36,353 bases of DNA from Candidatus Altimarinota bacterium (GTDB lineage Bacteria; Patescibacteriota; Gracilibacteria; BD1-5; UBA6164): NCBI GenBank assembly GCA_010119095.1, contig SAAG01000005.1, positions 1 through 36,353 on the forward strand, in the 5' to 3' direction. The stretch's first letter is position 1. Each line of letters starts with the position of its first letter. Of the stretch, positions 19,710 through 27,476 are shown one piece after another. Below the pieces are notes generated by a model that searched no databases, had not been told where the DNA came from, and was given only the letters and a program-made list of their open reading frames with translations. The translations under genes were made by a program, and so were the position numbers.

Positions 19710-20732
19710 ATGGAAAGAAAAGGTTTTAAAAGATATTTTGCAAAACATTTTCAAGTTGGGACTTGTAAATATAAAGACAAAGTCGTATTTATAGATAATC
19801 CTACCATAAAACAATCAATGGGAAGTTTTGACGGAAAACCAGTCTATATAGAGCATCAAGAGGTAGACGGAAATAATCTAAAAGAACAATCAGACGGAGC
19901 AGTTGTTAAATGTTTTTATAATGAAATTGATGGTTGGTATTGGTTAGAGTTTTTGACCTTTACTGAAGAGATAGATAAAAAAATAAATATGGGCTGGAGT
20001 GTTTCAAATGCTTATGCGATTTTAAAGAAAGGCGAGGGGGGAACTTGGCATAACAACGAATATGATTTTGAAGTTTTAGAATTAGAATTTAATCATTTAG
20101 CGGTTGTAGAAACTCCAAGATACGAGCAAAGCTGTATTATGACACCAGAACAGTTTAAGAAATATAATGAAGAAGAAAAATTAAAATTAAATGAATTGCA
20201 AAATTCAATAATTAAAAAAGAAAATAAAAACGGAGGGAAAGGGATGTTTAAACTTTTTTCAACAAAAAAAGAATCGTTAAACATTGATGATAATGTAGCA
20301 ATTCAGCTAGAAAATGGCAAAGATGTTTCATTGTCGGATATGGTTAAGTGCTGGAACGAGGCAGAAGAAGAAAAGAAAAAAGAAGAAGAAAAAAAAGAAA
20401 ATGAATGCGGTTATCCAAAAGATGATGATGTAGTTAAAATTGGAGATAATGAAGTTTCTATAAAAGAACTCAAAGAAAATTATAGAAATATGATGAAAAA
20501 AAATGAATTAACAGAAGAAGAGAAAAAAATAGAAGAAGAAAAATTAAAGAAAGAAGAAGAAGAAAATAAGAAGAAAAATGAATCAGAAGAAGAAAAGAAA
20601 GAAGAAGAAGAAAATAAAAATTCTAAAGAATTTTATAAATTGAAAAATGCTAAAGAAAAAAACGAAAATATATTTGAAACTGAATATTTAACACAAGCTG
20701 AAAAAATAGCTAATGGTAAAAAAAGGTATTAA
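19710..20732 (+). CDS. DUF2213 protein: likely prohead protease fused to scaffold
   Basis: 340 aa. Residues 1-150 (KGFKRYFAKHFQVGTCKYKD, SMGSFDGKPVYIEHQEVDG, GVSNAY-like MGWSVSNAYAILKKG, NHLAVVETPRYEQS) follow the DUF2213 pattern with the conserved His-Leu-Ala-Val-Val box. This family is thought to be a capsid maturation protease. Residues 179-340 are highly charged Glu/Lys coiled coil, with a short VKIGDNEVSIKELKENYR segment, as expected for an internal scaffold. A strong internal start divides the two parts at 20244. Confidence 0.82.
   Translation: MERKGFKRYFAKHFQVGTCKYKDKVVFIDNPTIKQSMGSFDGKPVYIEHQEVDGNNLKEQSDGAVVKCFYNEIDGWYWLEFLTFTEEIDKKINMGWSVSNAYAILKKGEGGTWHNNEYDFEVLELEFNHLAVVETPRYEQSCIMTPEQFKKYNEEEKLKLNELQNSIIKKENKNGGKGMFKLFSTKKESLNIDDNVAIQLENGKDVSLSDMVKCWNEAEEEKKKEEEKKENECGYPKDDDVVKIGDNEVSIKELKENYRNMMKKNELTEEEKKIEEEKLKKEEEENKKKNESEEEKKEEEENKNSKEFYKLKNAKEKNENIFETEYLTQAEKIANGKKRY
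20244..20732 (+). CDS. Nested in-frame scaffold protein from internal start
   Basis: ATG at 20244 lies in frame with the DUF2213 gene (its codon 179) and is preceded by AACGGAGGGAAAGGG, a better ribosome binding site than that of the full gene. The product (162 aa, MFKLFSTKKESLNIDDN...) is the scaffold-like half alone. This repeats the lambda C/Nu3 arrangement, where a protease gene contains its scaffold gene. Inferred from the sequence; independent initiation would need to be shown. Confidence 0.68.
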   Translation: MFKLFSTKKESLNIDDNVAIQLENGKDVSLSDMVKCWNEAEEEKKKEEEKKENECGYPKDDDVVKIGDNEVSIKELKENYRNMMKKNELTEEEKKIEEEKLKKEEEENKKKNESEEEKKEEEENKNSKEFYKLKNAKEKNENIFETEYLTQAEKIANGKKRY

Positions 20733-20758
20733 AAAATTATAAATTAAAGGAGAAAAAA

Positions 20759-21610
20759 ATGGCTTTAACTTCAAATCAATTTCAAAGAAGTAATATCAAA
20801 GGCAGACTAGACGAAATTTTAAATCTTAATCAATTTAGATGTATAGTAGCATCAACAGAAACAGAAACATTAGTTCCAGCAGACCCTGTAAAAATTAAGG
20901 ATGTATCAGGAAACTTGATAGTCGTAGAAAAAGCAACAGCTTTAACAGATAATATATTTGGTTTCGTTTCATATTCAGTCGATACGAACGAATATGTGGC
21001 TGGGGATATTTTGCAAGTTGCAAGTTGTGATTGTGTAATGACTATGGAAGCTAGTGCAGCAATAGCTAGAGGTGTAGCAGTTCAAGTAAATTATGCAACA
21101 GGAAAGATTGCAACAAAAACAGGAACAAATACAGCTATTGGTATAGCTCTAGAAAAAGCATCAGGAGATACTAGCATAATAAAAGTTTGGATAAAAACTC
21201 CAAGACTAGTAGATGAAGACTTAGTAGGATTAACATCAAGTATTGCAGAATTGAATATATTGACAGGTGCGACATTAACAACTGCAGAATTAAATCTTTT
21301 AGATTTATCAGCACAAACTGAAACAATTACAACAGGAGCTATTTCGGTTGTTAAAAGAATTACAAAATTAGACACAACGGCAGGAGCTACATTATTTACT
21401 TTAGCTGTTCCAAATGCAACAATGCTAGGCCAAGTAAAAGTTATTAGTTTTGCTGTAGACAATGGCGATGCTACTCTTGCATTAACGAATGTTCAAGGTG
21501 GAAGTGCTGGATCTTTAGCAACTTTTTCAAATGTTGGAGATGAGTTAGTATTAGTTGCAGGTGTTTCAAAATGGAATGTTATATCTGAAGGTGGAGTAGT
21601 TTTATCATAA
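20759..21610 (+). CDS. Capsid cement/decoration-type protein
   Basis: 283 aa. The first 150 residues (VASTETETLVPADPVKIKDV, DNIFGFVSYSVDTNEYVAGD, ...ARGVAVQVNYATGKI) form a beta-rich domain of the cement (gp24/DUF2190-like) sort. A linker with SIAELNILTGATLTTAELNLLD, a pattern common in decoration proteins, leads to a C-terminal jelly-roll-like region (GATLFTLAVPNATMLGQVKV). It probably binds the outside of the shell. It starts with a very good ribosome binding site. Confidence 0.75.
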   Translation: MALTSNQFQRSNIKGRLDEILNLNQFRCIVASTETETLVPADPVKIKDVSGNLIVVEKATALTDNIFGFVSYSVDTNEYVAGDILQVASCDCVMTMEASAAIARGVAVQVNYATGKIATKTGTNTAIGIALEKASGDTSIIKVWIKTPRLVDEDLVGLTSSIAELNILTGATLTTAELNLLDLSAQTETITTGAISVVKRITKLDTTAGATLFTLAVPNATMLGQVKVISFAVDNGDATLALTNVQGGSAGSLATFSNVGDELVLVAGVSKWNVISEGGVVLS

Positions 21611-21641
21611 TAAACTAAAAATATAAAGGAGAATAAAAAGA

Positions 21642-22661
21642 ATGAATAAAAGGCAAGAATTAATGCTTAATAGTAAAAATAGATTACAAGCACAAGCTGA
21701 TATTTTATTAAATGCTTTAGGACATAAAGTAGATTTAACAACGATGACAGCAATATCTTCAAAGGTTATAGACCAAAGATTTTATGAGGTTGCACCGTCA
21801 GATTTTATGGCGGTTATTGAAGGACAAAATGCTTTTGCAGAAGAGATTTTGACTTATAAAGAATATCAAGTTTCGGGACATATTGAAGACGGAATTTTAA
21901 GAGGTAATTCAAATGTTCCAAGAATCAATAAAGATGATATAGCAATGGATGCTGTAAGAATCCCGATTGTTGATTGGGCTCAAGGTTTACAATATAACTT
22001 AATAGAACTTTCAAAAGCAACAAGAAGTGGAAACTGGTCTTTAGTTGATATGAAAGAAAAAGCAAGATTGAAAAAATACCAATTACTTTTACAAAATATA
22101 GCTTTTTTAGGAAGCGAACAAGTAAGTGATGTAAAAGGATTATTGACACAATCAGATGTTGCTTCTAATTCAACAACGATTGCTAAATTTATAAAAGATA
22201 TGTCAGTAAATGAATTTTACACATTTATATCAAAAATATTAGCAGATTATTCTACAAATTCTAACTCAACAGTAATGCCAGATACTTTTGTAATGCCAAT
22301 GAGTGATTGGCTAGGTTTGGGAGTTCCATTGTCAGAAACATATCCGAACACAACAAAATTAGAATGGCTAAAGAAAACCTTTATAGACTTGACAGGAAAT
22401 GCTAATTTTAAGATTGGATATTTAGCATATTGTGATAAAGCTAGAAATAGCCATATTTTAGATGTTGGAACAGGGTATAACAGATATGTTTTATATAGAA
22501 ATGATGCAGACACATTGAATATGAATATTCCTTTGCCTTATACAACAACAATAGCTGATACAATCAACGGATTTGAATATCAGGCAGTAGCATATTCACA
22601 ATTTAGTGGATGTAAAGCATATAGACCACAAGAGGTTTTATATTTTGATCATCAACTATAA
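21642..22661 (+). CDS. Major capsid protein, DUF2184 type
   Basis: 339 aa. Key stretches in order are VIDQRFYEVAPSDFMAVIEG, IPIVDWAQGLQYNLIELSKA, ATRSGNWSLVDMKEKARLKK, YQLLLQNIAFLGSEQVSDVK, SDWLGLGVPLSETYPNTTKL and the C-terminal FEYQAVAYSQFSGCKAYRPQ. This is the DUF2184 capsid family with HK97 fold. Strong ribosome binding site and location after the scaffold and cement genes agree. Confidence 0.93.
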   Translation: MNKRQELMLNSKNRLQAQADILLNALGHKVDLTTMTAISSKVIDQRFYEVAPSDFMAVIEGQNAFAEEILTYKEYQVSGHIEDGILRGNSNVPRINKDDIAMDAVRIPIVDWAQGLQYNLIELSKATRSGNWSLVDMKEKARLKKYQLLLQNIAFLGSEQVSDVKGLLTQSDVASNSTTIAKFIKDMSVNEFYTFISKILADYSTNSNSTVMPDTFVMPMSDWLGLGVPLSETYPNTTKLEWLKKTFIDLTGNANFKIGYLAYCDKARNSHILDVGTGYNRYVLYRNDADTLNMNIPLPYTTTIADTINGFEYQAVAYSQFSGCKAYRPQEVLYFDHQL

Positions 22662-22693
22662 GAAATAGAATAACATAAAAGGAGAAAATCAAT

Positions 22694-22984
22694 ATGTTAG
22701 TTTTGAATAAAGGACAAAGAATAATTGACGGAATACAGCCTAATGAAAAAAAAGATATTAAGGATGAAATAGCTAAAAAACTTTCTATGATGTATAAAGA
22801 CGAAATAATTATCGTGGAAGTAATAAATCTAAACACAGACTTAGAAAAGATAAACAAAGAATTATCTGCTGATAATCAAAGATTAAAAGTAGAGAATGAC
22901 AGTTTAAAATTAGAAATAGAAAAATTAAAAGAAGATACTTTAAATATCGAAACAAAAACTTTTAATAATTCTCGTAAAAAATAG
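22694..22984 (+). CDS. 96-aa protein with C-terminal coiled coil, head region
   Basis: Residues 1-45 (MLVLNKGQRIIDGIQPNEKK...) form a small beta-like domain common in the gene after the major capsid. Residues 50-85 (DLEKINKELSADNQRLKVEN) are a Leu/Asn-spaced coiled coil. It may be a head fibre or a connector accessory. No specific family. Confidence 0.6.
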   Translation: MLVLNKGQRIIDGIQPNEKKDIKDEIAKKLSMMYKDEIIIVEVINLNTDLEKINKELSADNQRLKVENDSLKLEIEKLKEDTLNIETKTFNNSRKK

Positions 22985-22998
22985 TAAGAGGTTTTAAT

Positions 22999-23568
22999 AT
23001 GAATTTAGGCGACATTACAATACAAGATTTTAAAAATCAATTCTTTAGAGATTTTCCATACTTAAATATATGGGATGAAACTAAAATATATAATATTGAC
23101 AATGTCGTCTATTATTCAGTTAATGGACTTTTCTATAAATGTAAAAATAATGGAACGACTAGCATTCCAACTACTATATTAGACTGGGAATTAGTCAATG
23201 ATAACATATTAAATTATGTTTTAGATGCAGATATTACAAAAGCACAGTCAGAAGCTAAATTATTATTTAACCAGTCATTATTTTCTAGTGATGCAGAAAT
23301 AGTCCTAGCTTTTAATTATATAACAGCACACTTTTTAGCTATAGATATTAGACGAAGTGGCGAGGGTATAAATTCAAAAGGCGAATACCTTGCCAATAGT
23401 CAAAGTGTAGGAAGTATAAGCGAAAGCAAATCAATACCAAATTCTATAAGTGAAAATCCATACTTAAATATATTTACCACAACAGGATATGGACAGAAAT
23501 ATATTGGTTTAGTATTGCCACGATTAATAGGAAGAATTTCTGTAGTCTCAGGAGCAACGAATGCTTAA
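22999..23568 (+). CDS. Head-tail connector (DUF4054-like) with CBM5/12-like insert
   Basis: 189 aa. The core (IQDFKNQFFRDFPYLNIWDE, SEAKLLFNQSLFSSDAEIVL, AFNYITAHFLAIDIRR, then NPYLNIFTTTGYGQKYIGLV) fits the DUF4054 connector family. Residues 24-66 (YNIDNVVYYSVNGLFYKCKN...WELVND) are an extra module with the Y-x-D-x-V-x-Y...Y-K-C...W pattern of small carbohydrate-binding modules. Such an insert is unusual in a connector and would sit on the particle surface. Confidence 0.75.
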   Translation: MNLGDITIQDFKNQFFRDFPYLNIWDETKIYNIDNVVYYSVNGLFYKCKNNGTTSIPTTILDWELVNDNILNYVLDADITKAQSEAKLLFNQSLFSSDAEIVLAFNYITAHFLAIDIRRSGEGINSKGEYLANSQSVGSISESKSIPNSISENPYLNIFTTTGYGQKYIGLVLPRLIGRISVVSGATNA

Positions 23569-24022
23569 AAACGAAATCAATTTAGACATAAAAGGCTTAG
23601 AATCTATAAGTAAAGAGCTAAAAACTAATGCTTATGTTAAGATTGGTATTTTAGGAAATAAGAACTCCAGAGCAGGCAAAAATAATAATGCGAGTATAGG
23701 CTTAACACAAGAATTTGGAAGTGCTAGTAAAAATATCCCAGAACGAAGTTTTTTGAGAATGCCATTAAAAGAAAAAATGCCAAAAAGATTATCTGAAATA
23801 GGTAAAGAGGCAATGCTTGGGATAGCTAAAAAAAACATTGTTTTATTTCTTAAAAAATTAGGGGTTTTAGGCGAAGAAATAATTCAAATGGCTTTTGATA
23901 CAGGCGGTTTTGGAAAATGGGCGAATTTAACTGAAAGAACCATAAAAATAAAAGGGTTTGATACAAGGCTGGTAGAGACTACACAATTAAGAAAGTCAAT
24001 AACTAGCGAGGTTAAAAAATGA
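23561..24022 (+). CDS. HK97 gp10/Mu gpG-like tail completion protein
   Basis: 153 aa. VKIGILGNKNSRAGKNNN, IGLTQEFGSASKNIPERSFL, RMPLKEKMP and the end NLTERTIKIKGFDTRLVETT QLRKSI follow the virion morphogenesis/tail completion family. The E-F-G...I-P-x-R-S-F/P-L motif is clear. It caps the connector ring or tail end. It overlaps both neighbours, so translation is coupled. Confidence 0.86.
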   Translation: MLKNEINLDIKGLESISKELKTNAYVKIGILGNKNSRAGKNNNASIGLTQEFGSASKNIPERSFLRMPLKEKMPKRLSEIGKEAMLGIAKKNIVLFLKKLGVLGEEIIQMAFDTGGFGKWANLTERTIKIKGFDTRLVETTQLRKSITSEVKK

Positions 24023-24402
24023 TAGTTAATGCTAGTAATAGTAAGATTAAATATTCTAATTTACCTAACCTTTCAAATCCAATCAAGAAATGGTTTCAAA
24101 ATATCAGTTTTATTTATATATCAAAAACTATAATAGATTTTGAGGTTATAGAAACAGAGACTTTAAAAAATTTTGTTGGGGTAGTTCAAAATTTAGACAG
24201 TAAACAATTACAGGTAAAGCCCGAATCACAACGAAGTTGGAGCTGGAAGATGATACATTGCTTGCCCGATTTAGTTTTGGATGTTGACGATATAATAGTT
24301 TATGAAAATGATAGATACAGGGTAATGAATATTAGAGATTTTAAAGAATATGGGTATTTAGAATATCATATAGTAAAGGATTTTATAGATGGAAATAATT
24401 AA
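24019..24402 (+). CDS. Neck/tail-end protein, 127 aa
   Basis: The protein is beta-rich, with GVVQNLDSKQLQVKPESQRS, WSWKMIHCLPDLVLDVDD and IIVYENDRYRVMNIRDFKEY, and lies between gp10-like and neck terminator genes. The RYRV-motif strand with an oxidised-looking DIIVYENDRYRV region is shared by neck proteins (head-closure) of this phage type. Assignment is by position and pattern. Confidence 0.68.
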   Translation: MIVNASNSKIKYSNLPNLSNPIKKWFQNISFIYISKTIIDFEVIETETLKNFVGVVQNLDSKQLQVKPESQRSWSWKMIHCLPDLVLDVDDIIVYENDRYRVMNIRDFKEYGYLEYHIVKDFIDGNN

Positions 24403-24883
24403 AATTCTAGCTGAAATTATAAAACAAGAGATGCAATTAGATAATGAAAGAGTTTTGATATATAACCAAAAATGGAACTTGCCTAATACGGATGATATTT
24501 TTGTTTATTTAGCATATTTAAGCGAGAGTATATTTGGAAACAATAGATATTATGAAGATAGAGAAGACGGATATTATGAAGTTCAAGTATTAGAAAAAAT
24601 GACAAGCATTTCAATTAATATTTTTTCTAAAAACTCTACAGCTAGAGAAAGAAAAGAAGAGATTGTATTTGCTTTAAATTCAACATATTCACAACAACAA
24701 CAAGAGAAATATGGTTTTAAAATTCATAAAATACCGTCTGGATTTAATGATATTTCAGAGCTAGAAACCTCAAGTATGTTAAATAGATTTAATATAACAG
24801 TAGATGTAATAAACAAAGTAGAGAAAGAAAATATAGTAGAGTATTATGATAAATACGAACTAACTACAAAAAATAATTTATAG
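24389..24883 (+). CDS. Tail terminator / neck protein
   Basis: 164 aa. RVLIYNQKWNLPNTDDIFVY, YYEVQVLEKMTSISINIFSK, ARERKEEIVFALNSTYSQQQ and the late MLNRFNITVDVIN strand are the pattern of phage tail terminators (neck terminator gp12-like). The four-residue Q run is a small homopolymer. Located directly before the sheath gene as expected. Confidence 0.78.
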   Translation: MEIIKILAEIIKQEMQLDNERVLIYNQKWNLPNTDDIFVYLAYLSESIFGNNRYYEDREDGYYEVQVLEKMTSISINIFSKNSTARERKEEIVFALNSTYSQQQQEKYGFKIHKIPSGFNDISELETSSMLNRFNITVDVINKVEKENIVEYYDKYELTTKNNL

Positions 24884-24894
24884 GAGAAAAAATT

Positions 24895-26385
24895 ATGGCA
24901 AATTTACCGATTACAAATGTCGTAAATGTTTTTTTAAATGAGCCTCAAGCTGGAATTTCTGCATATAAAGTCAATAATTTAGCAATATTTACAAAAACAC
25001 AGCCATTAGTTTCAATGACAGACGGATATGCTATTTATAAAGATAGTGTTTCTGTAGGTAATGATTTTGGAACTACAAGCGAAGTTTTTAAACAAGCAGT
25101 TTCAATATTTTCACAATCCCCAAATATTTTAAGTGCAAATGGCGATTTAGCAATAATTCCAATGTTATTAAATCAACCAGCAACTGCAGGGAAGTTTGCG
25201 ACTAGCGATATATTTGCAAATACTGAAGATATTACAGCTATTGATGACGGAGAATTTACGATTGCTATTGATGGTGGAGCAAGTTCAAATATAACAGGGC
25301 TTGATTTTACAAGTGCGGAAAATATTACAGATATTGCAGGAGTTATTGATGCAAAACTAACAGGAGCAGTAGCAACAGCTGATTTATTGTCTGGTAAAAT
25401 TATAATAACAAGCGAAACAACAGGATCAAGCTCAAGTATAGTTATTACTGCATATACTGGAGGAAGTGGAACAGATATTAGCGGAGAAACATTATTTAAT
25501 TTTGCAAGTGGAACAGCAACAACAGGTAGAGCTTTAGGAGACGAAACAATATTAGAAGCGATCACTAGAACACAAGATTTAGTATTTTATTTTGGGATAT
25601 TATCAACTGAAAATATGTCAAGCGAAATGCCAGCATTATCTAATTATGTTCAAAGTCTAAGAAAACTAATATTCTTTCCTCAAAACTCAACAACAGCATT
25701 AAATTATGGCGGAGCTTTTTATAATGTTAAAAATGCTTCAAATACTCATACAAGATGTTTATTGTTTACAACAGGAGCAGAAGAAAGTAGACTTATGGCT
25801 AGTGCTTATGCTTCTAAAGGTTATGGAATGAATTTTAATGCAAATAATAGCAATATAACAATGAATTTAAAAGATTTAGCAACAATATTGCCAGATGAAA
25901 ATATAACACAGACAATAAAACAAAAATGCGAAGATTTAGGTGTTGATATATACACAAGTATAGCAGGTATTCCTAAGGTATTTAGTTTTGGAGCAAATAG
26001 ATATTTTGATAGTATTTATTCAGAACTTGCTTTAGTTAGTGATTTAGAAGTTGAGCTTTTTAATGCTTTAGCAAAAGTTTCTACAAAAATCCCACAAACT
26101 GAAAGCGGTATGGAAATATTAAAAGGTGCAGTTAGAAATGTAATGAATAAATATGTAATAAACGGATATATAGCATCAGGAACTTGGACGAGTGCTGATA
26201 CTTTTGGAAACCCTGAAGACTTAAAACGAAATATTTTAGATTTTGGATTTTATATCTATTCACAACCGATAAACCAACAATTACAAGTTGACAGAGAAGC
26301 TAGAAAATCTCCAGTGATACAAGTTGCTTATAAAGAATCAGGAGCAATCCATTCAACGATATTAAATTTATTTAGGAATGCTTAA
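24895..26385 (+). CDS. Tail sheath protein, DUF3383 type
   Basis: 496 aa. The N-terminus (MANLPITNVVNVFLNEPQAG, LAIFTKTQPLVS) and the QAVSIFSQSPNILSANGDLA strand begin the DUF3383 sheath. A middle beta-domain (residues about 105-210, EFTIAIDGGASSNITGLDFT) is the surface insertion, and the C-terminal half has EESRLMASAYASKGYGMNFN, SFGANRYFDSIYSELALVSD and PINQQLQVDREARKSPVIQV. This is the contractile layer around the tail tube. Strong evidence that the virus is a myovirus. Confidence 0.93.
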   Translation: MANLPITNVVNVFLNEPQAGISAYKVNNLAIFTKTQPLVSMTDGYAIYKDSVSVGNDFGTTSEVFKQAVSIFSQSPNILSANGDLAIIPMLLNQPATAGKFATSDIFANTEDITAIDDGEFTIAIDGGASSNITGLDFTSAENITDIAGVIDAKLTGAVATADLLSGKIIITSETTGSSSSIVITAYTGGSGTDISGETLFNFASGTATTGRALGDETILEAITRTQDLVFYFGILSTENMSSEMPALSNYVQSLRKLIFFPQNSTTALNYGGAFYNVKNASNTHTRCLLFTTGAEESRLMASAYASKGYGMNFNANNSNITMNLKDLATILPDENITQTIKQKCEDLGVDIYTSIAGIPKVFSFGANRYFDSIYSELALVSDLEVELFNALAKVSTKIPQTESGMEILKGAVRNVMNKYVINGYIASGTWTSADTFGNPEDLKRNILDFGFYIYSQPINQQLQVDREARKSPVIQVAYKESGAIHSTILNLFRNA

Positions 26386-26396
26386 GGAGGCAAAAA

Positions 26397-26855
26397 ATGG
26401 CAAATAAACAAGTTTTGACTGGCGATGATACATTAAAGATAAATGGCGATATTATAGAAGACTTGGCAGACGGAGAAAGTGTAGTTATTTCATTTCCTAA
26501 TGAATTATTTACAATGGAAAAAGGAAAAAATGGAAATGCTATATATGCAAAGAACGAAAGCGGAAGTATTACAGATATGACTGCAAGAGTATTATTGGGA
26601 AGTAATAATGATAAAACATTAAACTCTTTATTGTTATCACAGAAACAAGATTTTATAGGTTCTAGCTTTATAGATGTAGAATTTATAAAAAGGCTTGGAG
26701 ATGGTGCTGGGAATGTTTCAAGTGTTAACTATTTTTTAGAGGGTGGAATGTTTAAAAAAGAAGTAGACACAAAAAGCAGTGCAAGTGGGGATGTAGAGCA
26801 AGCAGTAGCGGTTTATACATTACAATTTGCAAGAGTAAAAAGAATATTATCATAA
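26397..26855 (+). CDS. Tail tube protein
   Basis: 152 aa, beta-rich. It begins MANKQVLTGDDTLKINGDII, has DGESVVISFPNELFTMEKGK, GNAIYAKNESGSITDMTARV and a C-terminal VAVYTLQFARVKRIL strand, the layout of the tube proteins that follow DUF3383 sheaths (DUF3277-like). A very good GGAGG ribosome binding site fits the large copy number. Confidence 0.87.
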   Translation: MANKQVLTGDDTLKINGDIIEDLADGESVVISFPNELFTMEKGKNGNAIYAKNESGSITDMTARVLLGSNNDKTLNSLLLSQKQDFIGSSFIDVEFIKRLGDGAGNVSSVNYFLEGGMFKKEVDTKSSASGDVEQAVAVYTLQFARVKRILS

Positions 26856-26871
26856 ATAATAGAGGTTAATA

Positions 26872-27306
26872 ATGAATACAAAAAAGCGACTTAAAAGCGG
26901 AGCTGAGCTAGAGATTACAATGGCAAGTTTTAGAGATACTAAGGATTTAGTAGATAGCATTGCAAGAGAACTAAAAAAGAATGATATTGATATAAAAACT
27001 TTAAACCTTGAAAGCGAGATTGATGGCGGTATTATAAACTCATTAAAGAATATGTTTTTGGGAATTTTAGTAAATGAAGAGATAATGCGAGCATTGAATA
27101 AATGTTTTGAAAAGGCATTATATAACAACAAAAAAATAACAGAAGATTTATTTGATAATGACGAACGAGCAAGAGCAGATTATTTTGTTATCTGCTGGGA
27201 GGTTGCAAGATATAATCTTGCCCCTTTTTTAAACGGGATAGATTTATCATTAATAAAAGGGGTATTCCCGAAATTGACGACACAGTCTATCCAAAAGTCA
27301 AAATAG
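26872..27306 (+). CDS. Tail assembly chaperone, zero-frame product
   Basis: 144 aa ending LTTQSIQKSK. It follows the tube gene and precedes the tape measure, the invariant place for this chaperone. Features are LKSGAELEITMASFRDTKDL at the start (as in gp-G-type chaperones) and a helical body with NNKKITEDLFDNDERARADY. A slippery sequence near codons 118-121 allows a -1 shift into a second ORF, giving a longer form, as with lambda G and G-T. Confidence 0.85.
   Translation: MNTKKRLKSGAELEITMASFRDTKDLVDSIARELKKNDIDIKTLNLESEIDGGIINSLKNMFLGILVNEEIMRALNKCFEKALYNNKKITEDLFDNDERARADYFVICWEVARYNLAPFLNGIDLSLIKGVFPKLTTQSIQKSK
27225..27234 (+). promoter_or_regulatory. Tandem -1 frameshift slippery sequence
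   Basis: In the zero frame the codons CCT TTT TTA AAC contain both T-TTT-TTA (27225-27231) and T-TTA-AAC (27228-27234), two classic X-XXY-YYZ slippery heptamers. The CGGGATA stem-forming segment starts at once after it and pairs with TATTCCCG at about 27263-27270 with a bulge. Confidence 0.82.
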
Positions 27307-27473
27307 ATATAGAAGAGGGATGTTTTATAGCTATTAAACTAGCAAAGGCTGGGTATGGTAAGCTAAACGAGATTTTGGAGATGCCGACAGAATTAGTTTT
27401 GTCGGCTTTTGAGTATGAAAATTTTTTGAACGAGTATGACAAAGAATTTTATCTTTTAAATAAAAAGGATTAA
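27234..27473 (+). CDS. Tail chaperone -1 extension (GT-like domain)
   Basis: The -1 frame is open from before the slippery site to TAA at 27471 and has no usable start. The 79 codons after AAC include YPKVKIDIEEGCFIAIKLAK, GYGKLNEILEMPTELVLSAF and EYENFLNEYDKEFYLL, a soluble helical domain. A shift at 27225-27234 gives a fusion of about 200 aa. The T part normally binds the tape measure. The stop lies just before the tape measure ATG. Confidence 0.84.
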   Translation, partial: RDRFIINKRGIPEIDDTVYPKVKIDIEEGCFIAIKLAKAGYGKLNEILEMPTELVLSAFEYENFLNEYDKEFYLLNKKD

Positions 27474-27476
27474 AAA

